DNA of 64,000 nucleotides. It comes from Ruthenibacterium avium (GTDB lineage: Bacteria > Bacillota > Clostridia > Oscillospirales > Ruminococcaceae). Under the pieces are notes generated by a model. The model saw only the letters and a program-made list of their open reading frames with translations, did no database searches and had not been told where the DNA came from. The translations under genes were made by a program, and so were the position numbers. How positions within the stretch are numbered: the stretch's first letter is position 1; each line of letters opens with the position of its first letter. The DNA is taken from NCBI GenBank assembly GCA_019118905.1, contig DWYA01000054.1, positions 60,728 through 124,727 of the forward strand, written 5' to 3'. This document shows, piece by piece, positions 31,485 to 39,037 of this stretch.

Positions 31485-32417
31485 ATGTCAAAAATTTATA
31501 AAGGTACTTTGGAGCTTATCGGCAATACGCCTTTGGTAGAAGTGATAAACCTGGAAAAAACCGAAAATCTCGAAGCTTCCCTACTGGTAAAACTGGAGTA
31601 TTTGAACCCGGCAGGCAGTGTCAAAGACCGCATTGCAAAAGCGATGATAGAGGACGCGGAGAGCAAAGGGCTTCTCAAGGAAGGCTCTGTCATCATCGAG
31701 CCGACCTCCGGCAACACCGGCATCGGCTTAGCCGCCATTGCGGCATCGAAGGGATACCGCGTGATTCTCACCATGCCGGAAACGATGAGTGTGGAGCGCA
31801 GAAACATTTTGAAAGCTTACGGGGCGGAACTGGTTCTCACCGAAGGCGCCAAAGGAATGAAGGGCGCCATCGACAAAGCCGAGGAACTGGCAAAAGAAAT
31901 CCCGAACAGCTATCTTCCCGGGCAGTTTGCCAATCCTGCAAACCCTGCGGTTCACACCGCAACAACCGGCCCTGAAATTTGGAATGACACAGATGGCGCT
32001 GTGGATATTTTTGTGGCCGGCGTCGGCACGGGCGGCACCATTACCGGCGTAGGAGAATATCTGAAAAAGCAAAACCCAAACGTGCAGGTGGTTGCCGTAG
32101 AGCCGGCCGATTCCCCTGTCCTTTCCGAAGGCCGCAGCGGTTCGCATAAAATTCAGGGAATTGGAGCGGGCTTTGTGCCGCAGGTACTCAATCCGAACAT
32201 TTACGATGAAGTATTTCCGGTAACAAACGAAGAGGCCTTTGCCGCATCAAAGCACTTAGCGAAGAAGGAAGGCATTTCGGTGGGGATTTCCTCCGGTGCA
32301 GCCCTTCACGCAGCGATTGCACTGGCCAAGCGCCCCGAGAACAAAGGCAAAGTCATTGTTGCCGTACTTCCCGATTCCGGTGACCGCTATTACTCCACGC
32401 CGCTGTTTACAGAATAA
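31485..32417 (+). CDS. cysK: Cysteine synthase A (O-acetylserine sulfhydrylase)
   Basis: This 310-residue PLP enzyme makes cysteine from O-acetylserine and sulfide. The start comes one base after the metY stop, with AAGGAG within the metY end. The PLP lysine is in NPAGSVKDRIA (about residue 45), the substrate loop is EPTSGNTGIG, the phosphate-binding GVGTGGTITGVGEYL follows, and ISSGAAL lies near the C-terminus. Length and motifs fit CysK closely. Co-transcription with metY gives one operon that fixes sulfide into both homocysteine and cysteine. Confidence 0.96.
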   Translation: MSKIYKGTLELIGNTPLVEVINLEKTENLEASLLVKLEYLNPAGSVKDRIAKAMIEDAESKGLLKEGSVIIEPTSGNTGIGLAAIAASKGYRVILTMPETMSVERRNILKAYGAELVLTEGAKGMKGAIDKAEELAKEIPNSYLPGQFANPANPAVHTATTGPEIWNDTDGAVDIFVAGVGTGGTITGVGEYLKKQNPNVQVVAVEPADSPVLSEGRSGSHKIQGIGAGFVPQVLNPNIYDEVFPVTNEEAFAASKHLAKKEGISVGISSGAALHAAIALAKRPENKGKVIVAVLPDSGDRYYSTPLFTE

Positions 32418-32537
32418 CGCTGTATTGCAGAAAGATGCGCGCAAGATTGGCTGTCTGCGTCACTTTTTCTCCTTGGCGGCACGGGTAATTGCGGCAGATG
32501 ACGTCATCAAACCATTCACAAGAGCGGAGGAACTTGA

Positions 32538-33623
32538 TTGGAAAACCGAAAAGCTTTGATTGCAATGAGCGGGGGCGTGGATTCCTCTGTTGCAGCATTG
32601 CTCATGAAAGAAAAAGGCTATGACTGCGTTGGCTGTACCATGAAACTCTACCGGAATGAAGATGCCGGCATTGAGAACGAGCATACCTGCTGCTCATTAG
32701 ACGATGTCGAAGATGCCAAGCGAATTGCGCGTTATTTGGAAATTCCTTATTATATTTTCAATTTCTCGCAGGATTTCCGCGCAAACATTATTGACCGTTT
32801 TGTTTGGAGCTATGAAAACGGCAGAACCCCCAACCCTTGCATTGACTGTAACCGATATATGAAATTCGGCAAGCTGTTTGAGCGGGCGCAGATTTTAGGC
32901 TGTGACAAAGTTGTAACCGGTCATTATGCACGCATTGAAAAACAGGGCGGGCAATATATTTTAAAAAAAGCAGTCGATGCTAAGAAAGACCAGAGCTATG
33001 TCCTTTACACAATGACACAGAAGCAGCTGAGTCAAACGATGTTTCCGCTTGGTGAGCTTGAAAAAACGACGGTTCGCAAGCTGGCGCAAGAGCACGGTTT
33101 TACCAATGCCGAAAAGCCGGACAGTCAGGATATTTGTTTTGTACCGGACGGCGATTACGCCCGTATCGTTGAGCTATATGCAAAGCATCCTGTTTGTCCG
33201 GGGAACTTTGTAGATTTATCCGGCGCGGTGCTCGGACAGCATCGCGGCATTATTCACTATACGATAGGGCAAAGAAAAGGCTTAGGAATTTCTTTTTCCA
33301 AACCTCACTATGTCTGCGCGATTGATCCCGCAAGCAATACCATTACTTTAGGCAAAAACGCCGATGTGCATCAGCGCCATTTGACTGCCGATGATTTCAA
33401 CTGGATTTCCGGTAGTGCGCCTTGCCGCCCCATTCGGTGCAAGGCAAAAATTCGATACGGACAAGCCGAACAGCCCGCAACGGCCACCGCTCTTTCTGAC
33501 GGAACGGTAAAGGTTCTGTTTGACGCCCCCCAGCGAGCCATCACGCCTGGACAAGCGGTTGTTTTGTATGACGGAGATATTGTACTTGGCGGCGGCGTGA
33601 TTGGCCCACACGGAAATACTTGA
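32538..33623 (+). CDS. mnmA: tRNA-specific 2-thiouridylase
   Basis: This 361-residue enzyme thiolates U34 of tRNA-Lys, -Glu and -Gln. The start is a TTG with GGAGG seven bases upstream. The PP-loop is AMSGGVDSS. The two catalytic cysteines lie in NPCIDCNRYMKF and SQDICFVPDGDY. The conserved LSQTMFPLGELEK and IHYTIGQRKGLGI blocks are also present. It uses sulfur relayed from a cysteine desulfurase, so its position after cysK ties tRNA thiolation to cysteine supply. In B. subtilis cymR also neighbours mnmA. No desulfurase is in this stretch. A tRNA-Lys(UUU), a substrate of this enzyme, lies at 45.2 kb. Confidence 0.96.
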   Translation: MENRKALIAMSGGVDSSVAALLMKEKGYDCVGCTMKLYRNEDAGIENEHTCCSLDDVEDAKRIARYLEIPYYIFNFSQDFRANIIDRFVWSYENGRTPNPCIDCNRYMKFGKLFERAQILGCDKVVTGHYARIEKQGGQYILKKAVDAKKDQSYVLYTMTQKQLSQTMFPLGELEKTTVRKLAQEHGFTNAEKPDSQDICFVPDGDYARIVELYAKHPVCPGNFVDLSGAVLGQHRGIIHYTIGQRKGLGISFSKPHYVCAIDPASNTITLGKNADVHQRHLTADDFNWISGSAPCRPIRCKAKIRYGQAEQPATATALSDGTVKVLFDAPQRAITPGQAVVLYDGDIVLGGGVIGPHGNT

Positions 33624-33660
33624 GATTTCAGCGTGTCTGCCGCGCCATCGAAAAAACAGC

Positions 33661-33703
33661 AAAACGAGAGGTTATCCCGTTCAAAGGATGATCCTCTCGT
33701 TTT
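33661..33703 (+). terminator. Terminator of the sulfur operon
   Basis: AAAACGAGAGG/CCTCTCGTTTT stem, extended by ATCC/GGAT, followed by ATTTTGT. It also faces the convergent ABC permease gene. Confidence 0.88.
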
Positions 33704-33744
33704 ATTTTGTCCATCTTATTTTGGAGCGCTCACCTTTTCACGGT

Positions 33745-36405
33745 TTATTCTTGACGCAAGCGCTCCACCACAGAGTAACGCTCGGCGGCCCGCCCGCTTA
33801 ACACGGGAATCACCACCCCCAGCACCGCAAAGATCGGCAGGATGAGAGCAAACGGCCAAAGCGTAAAGCGATAAGTGAAAAACCAGATCAAGCCATTCAA
33901 AGCCGGGCCAACCCATGGTGCGGTCAGCAAAATGAGCACCAACGCAGCCAGCGCCGCGCCAAAGGTATATAAAAGCCCCTCTATCATCAACATTTTTCTC
34001 AGCTGACGCGCTGTCATTCCGATGGATTGCAGCATAGCCAGCTCGCGGCGGCGTGCCGTAATGCCTGTGACAATGGCATTAAAGAAATTTAACACTCCCA
34101 CGAGGCCGACAATGAAGCTCATCGCGCCGCCCAGCAGCAAAAACATGTCCTGCACATTTTTAAACTCAGCGGCATACCCCGCTTTGCTCTCATAGTCAAA
34201 CTGCGCATTTTGATTTTCTGTGTAATCGGCCAGAAAACACTCCATATCGTCATTGGATTCCTGTGTCGTATCCAAGGCGTAATACATCACACAATCGGTG
34301 TTGGTATCTCTGATAAATGTATTTGCTCCAAGCACAAATTCATCAAGGCTGTAATAACGATAGCTCAGTGCGCTCGGCACAGATACCAGCGCCGCAACGG
34401 TGTACTCGACATCACGATACTTCACAGCACGCGACTGCGCCGCGACGCCCTCCGGCACATTTTCCAAAGCGCCGTAAACCTCTTTGGTATCCGCATTGTA
34501 ATATTCAAACTCATCCACATAGCGAATGCTCACTGTATCGCCCAGCTTTGCCCAATGGCTTTGCCAATCAGGTTTGCCGTATTCATCTTCAGCATAAACT
34601 GCGGCAATCACATTTTCATCGGAATCATACAGCTTGCTGAGATCCCCTTCCAGCACGGTTAAATGGTCAAGCGCAAAAGGCTCCATGCCGTAAAGCTGCA
34701 CGCCGTCCGCCAGCAAACCCTCCTCGCTGCGCTCCAAAGATTTCACCTTGCTGTCCAGCTGCTCCGGCGTATACCATCGGCTCCAAAGCGACCGATAATA
34801 TTCTTCTGTCACAAACTCCTGCGCGCCGGAAACCTTGCCGTAAACTCTGCCGCTGTTTTCTATTCCGCCTTGTGCATTTACAGCGTCAATGACTTCCTGA
34901 GTGACTGCCATATCGGTGTTGAAAATTTCTGTACCTGTTTGAAACTGACGCGCATCGGCTACGATAAAATCGCTCGCCGTAAAGTTGGCAATATATTTGT
35001 CCATGTCAAAGCTGCCGGTGAACGTGACCGTTGCCGTGAGAAGCACCACCGCCAGCGATAAAGAGAAAATCGTGACAATGGTTTTGCCTCGGCTGCGCCC
35101 CAAGTTTGCAAAAGCCATCGAAAACAAAGACACGCCTTTTGCCGCCCGTGTCTTTTTTGCTTTTACCGCTTTGGCTTCGGTGTAGCGCACGGCTTCTACG
35201 GGGGAAACTTTTCCCGCCAAGCGCCCGGGACGGCGGCAGGAAATCAGCACAGTCACCAGCGCAAACACCGCCGACAGGACAAACCCGGCAGGGCTGACGG
35301 ATACCACCGGTGTAACTGCGTTCAGCTGCCGCACAATGACCGGCGTTAAAATGCCGCCCAAAAGCCAGCCTAAAATGAGCCCGAGGGGGATACCCGCTAA
35401 AGAAAGCATTACCGCCTGCATCCTGACAAGGCGCCGCAGTTGACGCGGTGTGGTGCCGATGGTTTTCAAAAGCCCATAAAAACGAATGTCGCCCGCCACA
35501 GAAATTTGAAACACATTGTAGATGATGAGATACCCGGTGAGCAAAATGAGCGCCAGAATACCCGCCATCAGCAAAACGGTCACCGGGTCGAGCTTATCGG
35601 CCAGCTGTGCGCCCGTATAGCCCCAGTTGACGCCGATATCAATGTAATTGCCGCCGTCCTCTCTTGCCTGTGACTGATAGCCGTGATTTTCGAGGATTTT
35701 GTTTAAGTCCGCCTCAATGGAACGCGAACCATTGCGCAGCATGACATCCATATTCCAAGCGCCCGTCATGCCGTCCTCCCCCGGCGGGGTGACGCCTGTC
35801 TCGCTCAAAATTTCATCCAATCGGCTTTGCGGAATGAAAACGTGGTTTGCCGCGGTTGCCTCGTCATATTCCCACCATCCGCATAAAGTAAAGGTCTGGG
35901 TGGTGCTGTGCCCGTCTACGTCAAACGTAATCGTAAATTGTGCGCCAAGCTTCGGCTCCAGCCCCAAAAGCTCCAATACCCGCGTATCCGTCGCCGCTTC
36001 GTTTGTTCCTTCTTGGGGCAGACGGCCTTGCACCGGGTCACAGTACATCCAGTGCGCTTGGTTTGCATCCGAGTAGCCTATTTCCACATGAGCCTTGTTG
36101 AACGGCGGTTCGGCAGGCATTCCCAAAAAGCGGCGCACTCCCCACGCTTGAATCAGCGGGTCTTGCCGCAATTGCGCAAACTGCTCTTGTGTCAGATACT
36201 TGAATCCGCCATGAGAATAGCCGCCTATCTGGCGAAACGTATTTTGCTGAATGCCTTCATTGATGGATAAGGCGATGGTGAAAAGAGAAGTAAACAGCAT
36301 TGCCGTCAATGCGATGGCAAGGACAGCAACCAAATTCCGTGTTCGATTGGCACACAGGACACGAAAGCTTAAACGGCGTATACAGCCGCGGTTAGAAACA
36401 TGCAT
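33745..36405 (-). CDS. ABC transporter permease with two FtsX modules
   Basis: This 886-residue protein starts behind AAGGGGGCG. Helix 1 (about 19-42) leads into an extracellular domain of about 210 residues. Three helices with the first FtsX module follow (about 255-405; LLKTIGTTPRQLRRLVRMQA is the coupling helix). Helix 5 (about 440-465) leads to a second extracellular domain of about 270 residues, and the last three helices carry the second FtsX module (AMLQSIGMTARQLRKMLMIE). This is the MacB/LolCE-like mechanotransmission class. With its ATPase and the adjacent two-component system it resembles peptide-antibiotic sensing/detoxification modules. Substrate unknown. Confidence 0.9.
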   Translation of the reverse strand: MHVSNRGCIRRLSFRVLCANRTRNLVAVLAIALTAMLFTSLFTIALSINEGIQQNTFRQIGGYSHGGFKYLTQEQFAQLRQDPLIQAWGVRRFLGMPAEPPFNKAHVEIGYSDANQAHWMYCDPVQGRLPQEGTNEAATDTRVLELLGLEPKLGAQFTITFDVDGHSTTQTFTLCGWWEYDEATAANHVFIPQSRLDEILSETGVTPPGEDGMTGAWNMDVMLRNGSRSIEADLNKILENHGYQSQAREDGGNYIDIGVNWGYTGAQLADKLDPVTVLLMAGILALILLTGYLIIYNVFQISVAGDIRFYGLLKTIGTTPRQLRRLVRMQAVMLSLAGIPLGLILGWLLGGILTPVIVRQLNAVTPVVSVSPAGFVLSAVFALVTVLISCRRPGRLAGKVSPVEAVRYTEAKAVKAKKTRAAKGVSLFSMAFANLGRSRGKTIVTIFSLSLAVVLLTATVTFTGSFDMDKYIANFTASDFIVADARQFQTGTEIFNTDMAVTQEVIDAVNAQGGIENSGRVYGKVSGAQEFVTEEYYRSLWSRWYTPEQLDSKVKSLERSEEGLLADGVQLYGMEPFALDHLTVLEGDLSKLYDSDENVIAAVYAEDEYGKPDWQSHWAKLGDTVSIRYVDEFEYYNADTKEVYGALENVPEGVAAQSRAVKYRDVEYTVAALVSVPSALSYRYYSLDEFVLGANTFIRDTNTDCVMYYALDTTQESNDDMECFLADYTENQNAQFDYESKAGYAAEFKNVQDMFLLLGGAMSFIVGLVGVLNFFNAIVTGITARRRELAMLQSIGMTARQLRKMLMIEGLLYTFGAALAALVLILLTAPWVGPALNGLIWFFTYRFTLWPFALILPIFAVLGVVIPVLSGRAAERYSVVERLRQE

Positions 36406-36418
36406 CTCTTTCGCCCCC

Positions 36419-37087
36419 TTATCGTGTTGCAATGCGTCCATCTTCAATACGCACAATGCGGTCTGCCATTTGCGCAATTTCTTCGTTATGGGTAATCATC
36501 ACCATCGTTTGGCCAAATTTCTGCCCCATTACTTTCATTAAGCCCAGCACATCTTGGCTTGTTTTCGAGTCCAAATTTCCGGTCGGTTCATCCGCCAGCA
36601 AAATAGCCGGTTTTGCTGCCAAAGCGCGGGCAATGGCCACCCGCTGCTGCTGACCGCCGGAAAGCTGATTGGGCAGATTTTTCCGTTTTTTCTCCAGCCC
36701 TAGGCTGGCGATGACCTCATTGATATAGCTTTCATCCGGTTTTTTGCCGTCCAGCTGAATGGGCAAAACCACATTTTCCCACACACTGAGCACGGGTACT
36801 AAATTGTACGATTGAAACACAAAGCCAATTTTTCGGCGTCGGAAAATGGTCAGCGCCTCATCTTTGAACGAGAAAATATTCTTATCCTCCACGATCACGG
36901 TGCCGCCGGTGGGCCGGTCCAGCCCGCCCAGCATATGCAGCAAAGTGGATTTTCCCGAGCCGGACGTCCCCACAATTGCTACAAACTCCCCTTGCTCTAC
37001 CGACAAATTCACGCCGTCCAGCGCTTTTACCTGGTTTTCTCCGCTGCCATAATATTTTTTTAAATCTTTTGTTTGCAGTACCGTCAT
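36419..37087 (-). CDS. ABC transporter ATP-binding protein (MacB/LolD type)
   Basis: This 222-residue nucleotide-binding protein has a complete motif set: Walker A GTSGSGKSTLLHML (about 42-55), Q-loop FVFQSYNLVPVLS, signature LSGGQQQRVAIARAL, Walker B ILLADEPTGNLD, and switch His in MVMITHNEE. The ADEPTGNLD version is typical of FtsX-type (MacB, LolD, BceA) exporters. The start MTVLQTKDLKKYYG has AGGGGG upstream. Its stop lies 13 bases before the permease start. A terminator or promoter between it and the histidine kinase is not obvious; the gap is 123 bases. Confidence 0.95.
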   Translation of the reverse strand: MTVLQTKDLKKYYGSGENQVKALDGVNLSVEQGEFVAIVGTSGSGKSTLLHMLGGLDRPTGGTVIVEDKNIFSFKDEALTIFRRRKIGFVFQSYNLVPVLSVWENVVLPIQLDGKKPDESYINEVIASLGLEKKRKNLPNQLSGGQQQRVAIARALAAKPAILLADEPTGNLDSKTSQDVLGLMKVMGQKFGQTMVMITHNEEIAQMADRIVRIEDGRIATR

Positions 37088-37210
37088 TGAAAATCCCCCT
37101 AAACATAAACTCTGCATCATCTTTCGACGATACAGAGTCTATCAAAATCATCTTTCCCTGTTCTTTCCTGAAAATAACGGTTTTGTCACATTTGAGTGGA
37201 TAATTGCTTT

Positions 37211-38140
37211 TTAAGGGGTTCTCGTCTTTCGGGTACAGCCTTCATCCCGCGGCAAAAACAGACAAAAACAGCTTCCTTTTCCAAGCGTACTCTCCACTTT
37301 CAGGTAGCCGCTTTGCTTTTCTGCAATCTGGCGCGTCAGGTATAATCCAATGCCCACGCCTTCCTTGCTGTACGCTTCGGGGGAGCGGTAAAAACGGCCA
37401 AAAATTTTCGCTTGCTCATCTTCGGGAATGCCCGGCCCGCTGTCACTGACACAAACCGCGCAAAACATTTCATACATTCGCACGGCAAGGTGAACTTGCC
37501 CGCCGCGAGGCGTATACTTTAGGGCATTGTCCACTAAATTGCACAAGGCTTCCTCTGTCCACTTTGGGTCGAATACCGCTGTTCCCTGCACGTTTTCGCA
37601 AGTGAGGTCAATTTCCTTTTCTTGGGCTTTGAGCCTAAACTGCTCTACTGCCCGCTGCACCATTGGGCCAAGCGGATTTTCCTGCGGATGGAGTGCTAAA
37701 ATTCCTGTTTCCAAACGAGAACTTTTCACCAAAATCTCAATCAAAGATTGCAGCTTTTGCGCCTGTGCTTCGATGGCATGAGCGCAATTGAGAGCTTCAG
37801 CGCTCAGTGACTGTTCTTCCAGCAGCTGCGCATACAAACATAAATTTGCTACCGGCGTTTTCGTCTGGTGGGAAATATCTGAAATGAGGCGGCTGATTTC
37901 ATCCTTTTGCATTTGAATGGTGCGGGCAGAAAAATCGCTTGCCGTTAAATAACGGTTCAGTCGGCTTTCCAGCGCCGACAAACGGCTTTCATCAAAGTGC
38001 TTTTCACAAAAGCTTCCGTTCATCGCACAGGTGAGCATTTCGTCTAAACGGTTCATGGTGCGCGCCAGCTGAACCCGATCCCATACCACCAAAACCAGTG
38101 CCGCCAACAGTGCAGCCCCCGCTATGAAATACCCCATCAT
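37211..38140 (-). CDS. Sensor histidine kinase lacking an extracellular domain
   Basis: The kinase has 309 residues. Only one hydrophobic segment is present (about 3-20), with no sensor loop. The phosphoacceptor His is in LISDISHQTKTPVANL (about residue 95). The N box is LCNLVDNALKYT, followed by SDSGPGIPEDEQAKIFGRFYR and GVGIGLYLTRQIA. The start is set by an ATGA overlap with the response regulator. A kinase without an input domain beside an FtsX-type ABC transporter suggests that the transporter does the sensing, as known for BceS-type systems. Confidence 0.92.
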   Translation of the reverse strand: MMGYFIAGAALLAALVLVVWDRVQLARTMNRLDEMLTCAMNGSFCEKHFDESRLSALESRLNRYLTASDFSARTIQMQKDEISRLISDISHQTKTPVANLCLYAQLLEEQSLSAEALNCAHAIEAQAQKLQSLIEILVKSSRLETGILALHPQENPLGPMVQRAVEQFRLKAQEKEIDLTCENVQGTAVFDPKWTEEALCNLVDNALKYTPRGGQVHLAVRMYEMFCAVCVSDSGPGIPEDEQAKIFGRFYRSPEAYSKEGVGIGLYLTRQIAEKQSGYLKVESTLGKGSCFCLFLPRDEGCTRKTRTP

Positions 38141-38820
38141 GTTCTCACCACCCAAGTATATCCAATGCCATATACCGTTTTTAAATAGTCCGGCTTGGCA
38201 GGGTCGGCTTCCAGCTTCGTCCGCAGCCGCTTCATAGTGACGGACAAGGCATTTTCTTCCACAAATTCCGCTGCATCCGTCCACACACGGTCTAATAATA
38301 CATCGCGCGGAATTGTTTGCCCGCGGTTTTCAACCAGTACCCGCAGCAGCCTTTGTTCGGTTTTGGAAAGCTCCACCATATTCCCGTCTCGACTAAACTG
38401 CATTTGCTTAAAATCAAACCGGAACGGCCCAAGTACAAGGACATCTGCGCTTTTTGCTTGGCTGCGCCGCAGCTGGGCATTTACTCGGGCACGAAGCACC
38501 GCCAAAGAAAACGGCTTTGTAATATAATCATCCGCCCCAGCTTCCAGCCCGGTCACCTCATCCAATTCCATATCGTTGGCCGTAAGCAAAATGACGGGCG
38601 TGGTCACGCCGCCCGCACGAAGCTGCCGCAGCAAATCCAACCCGCTGCCATCCGGCAGATTGATATCCAAAATCAACAGAGAAAACGGCCGCAGTGCCAA
38701 AGCTTCTTTTGCTTGTGCGATATTTTCCGTCCGAATAACGGGACACTCTGGGCTTTCCAAAGCCATGGCAATGCCGCGTCCCAGTGCGTCATCATCTTCT
38801 AAGAGAAAAATCTGTTCCAT
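38137..38820 (-). CDS. OmpR-family response regulator
   Basis: This 227-residue regulator starts behind AGAGGGGA. The receiver domain (about 1-118) has the acidic pocket LLEDDD, the phosphorylation site LLILDINLPDGSGLD (Asp at about 51), LTAND and the switch Lys in YITKPFSL. The C-terminal winged helix (about 128-225) has LSKTEQRLLRVLVEN and NALSVTMKRLRTKLE. It is coupled to the histidine kinase by a 4-base overlap. It likely activates the adjacent ABC genes; no binding site was assigned. Confidence 0.95.
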   Translation of the reverse strand: MEQIFLLEDDDALGRGIAMALESPECPVIRTENIAQAKEALALRPFSLLILDINLPDGSGLDLLRQLRAGGVTTPVILLTANDMELDEVTGLEAGADDYITKPFSLAVLRARVNAQLRRSQAKSADVLVLGPFRFDFKQMQFSRDGNMVELSKTEQRLLRVLVENRGQTIPRDVLLDRVWTDAAEFVEENALSVTMKRLRTKLEADPAKPDYLKTVYGIGYTWVVRT

Positions 38821-38964
38821 TCCTGTTCCCCTCTTTGCTGTTTATGGCCGACAAGACTTACCGTGTTTTACTTGTTTGGCCATGCTGTCATTATAGCATG
38901 AATCTCCAAGCGTTCGCTATCCCTGCCTTTTTGGTTTCATTGGCCAGCAAATGGTGACGAACAG

Positions 38965-39002
38965 CAAAAAAGGGAAAAGGCATTCTGCCTTTTCCCTTTT
39001 TT
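38965..39002. terminator. Terminator downstream of clpB
   Basis: AAAAAAGGGAAAAGGCA/TGCCTTTTCCCTTTTTT is a 17-bp stem with a 4-base loop, with T tracts on both strands. It ends the clpB transcript on the minus strand. Confidence 0.92.
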
Positions 39003-39037
39003 CAGCATTCCTGACGGAACCACGTTTTGTCTTGGGC

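Noticed and set aside
32418..32537. GATGACGTCATC palindrome between cysK and mnmA
   Set aside because: A single 12-bp palindrome with no second copy, promoter or partner regulator. It is too weak to call an operator.
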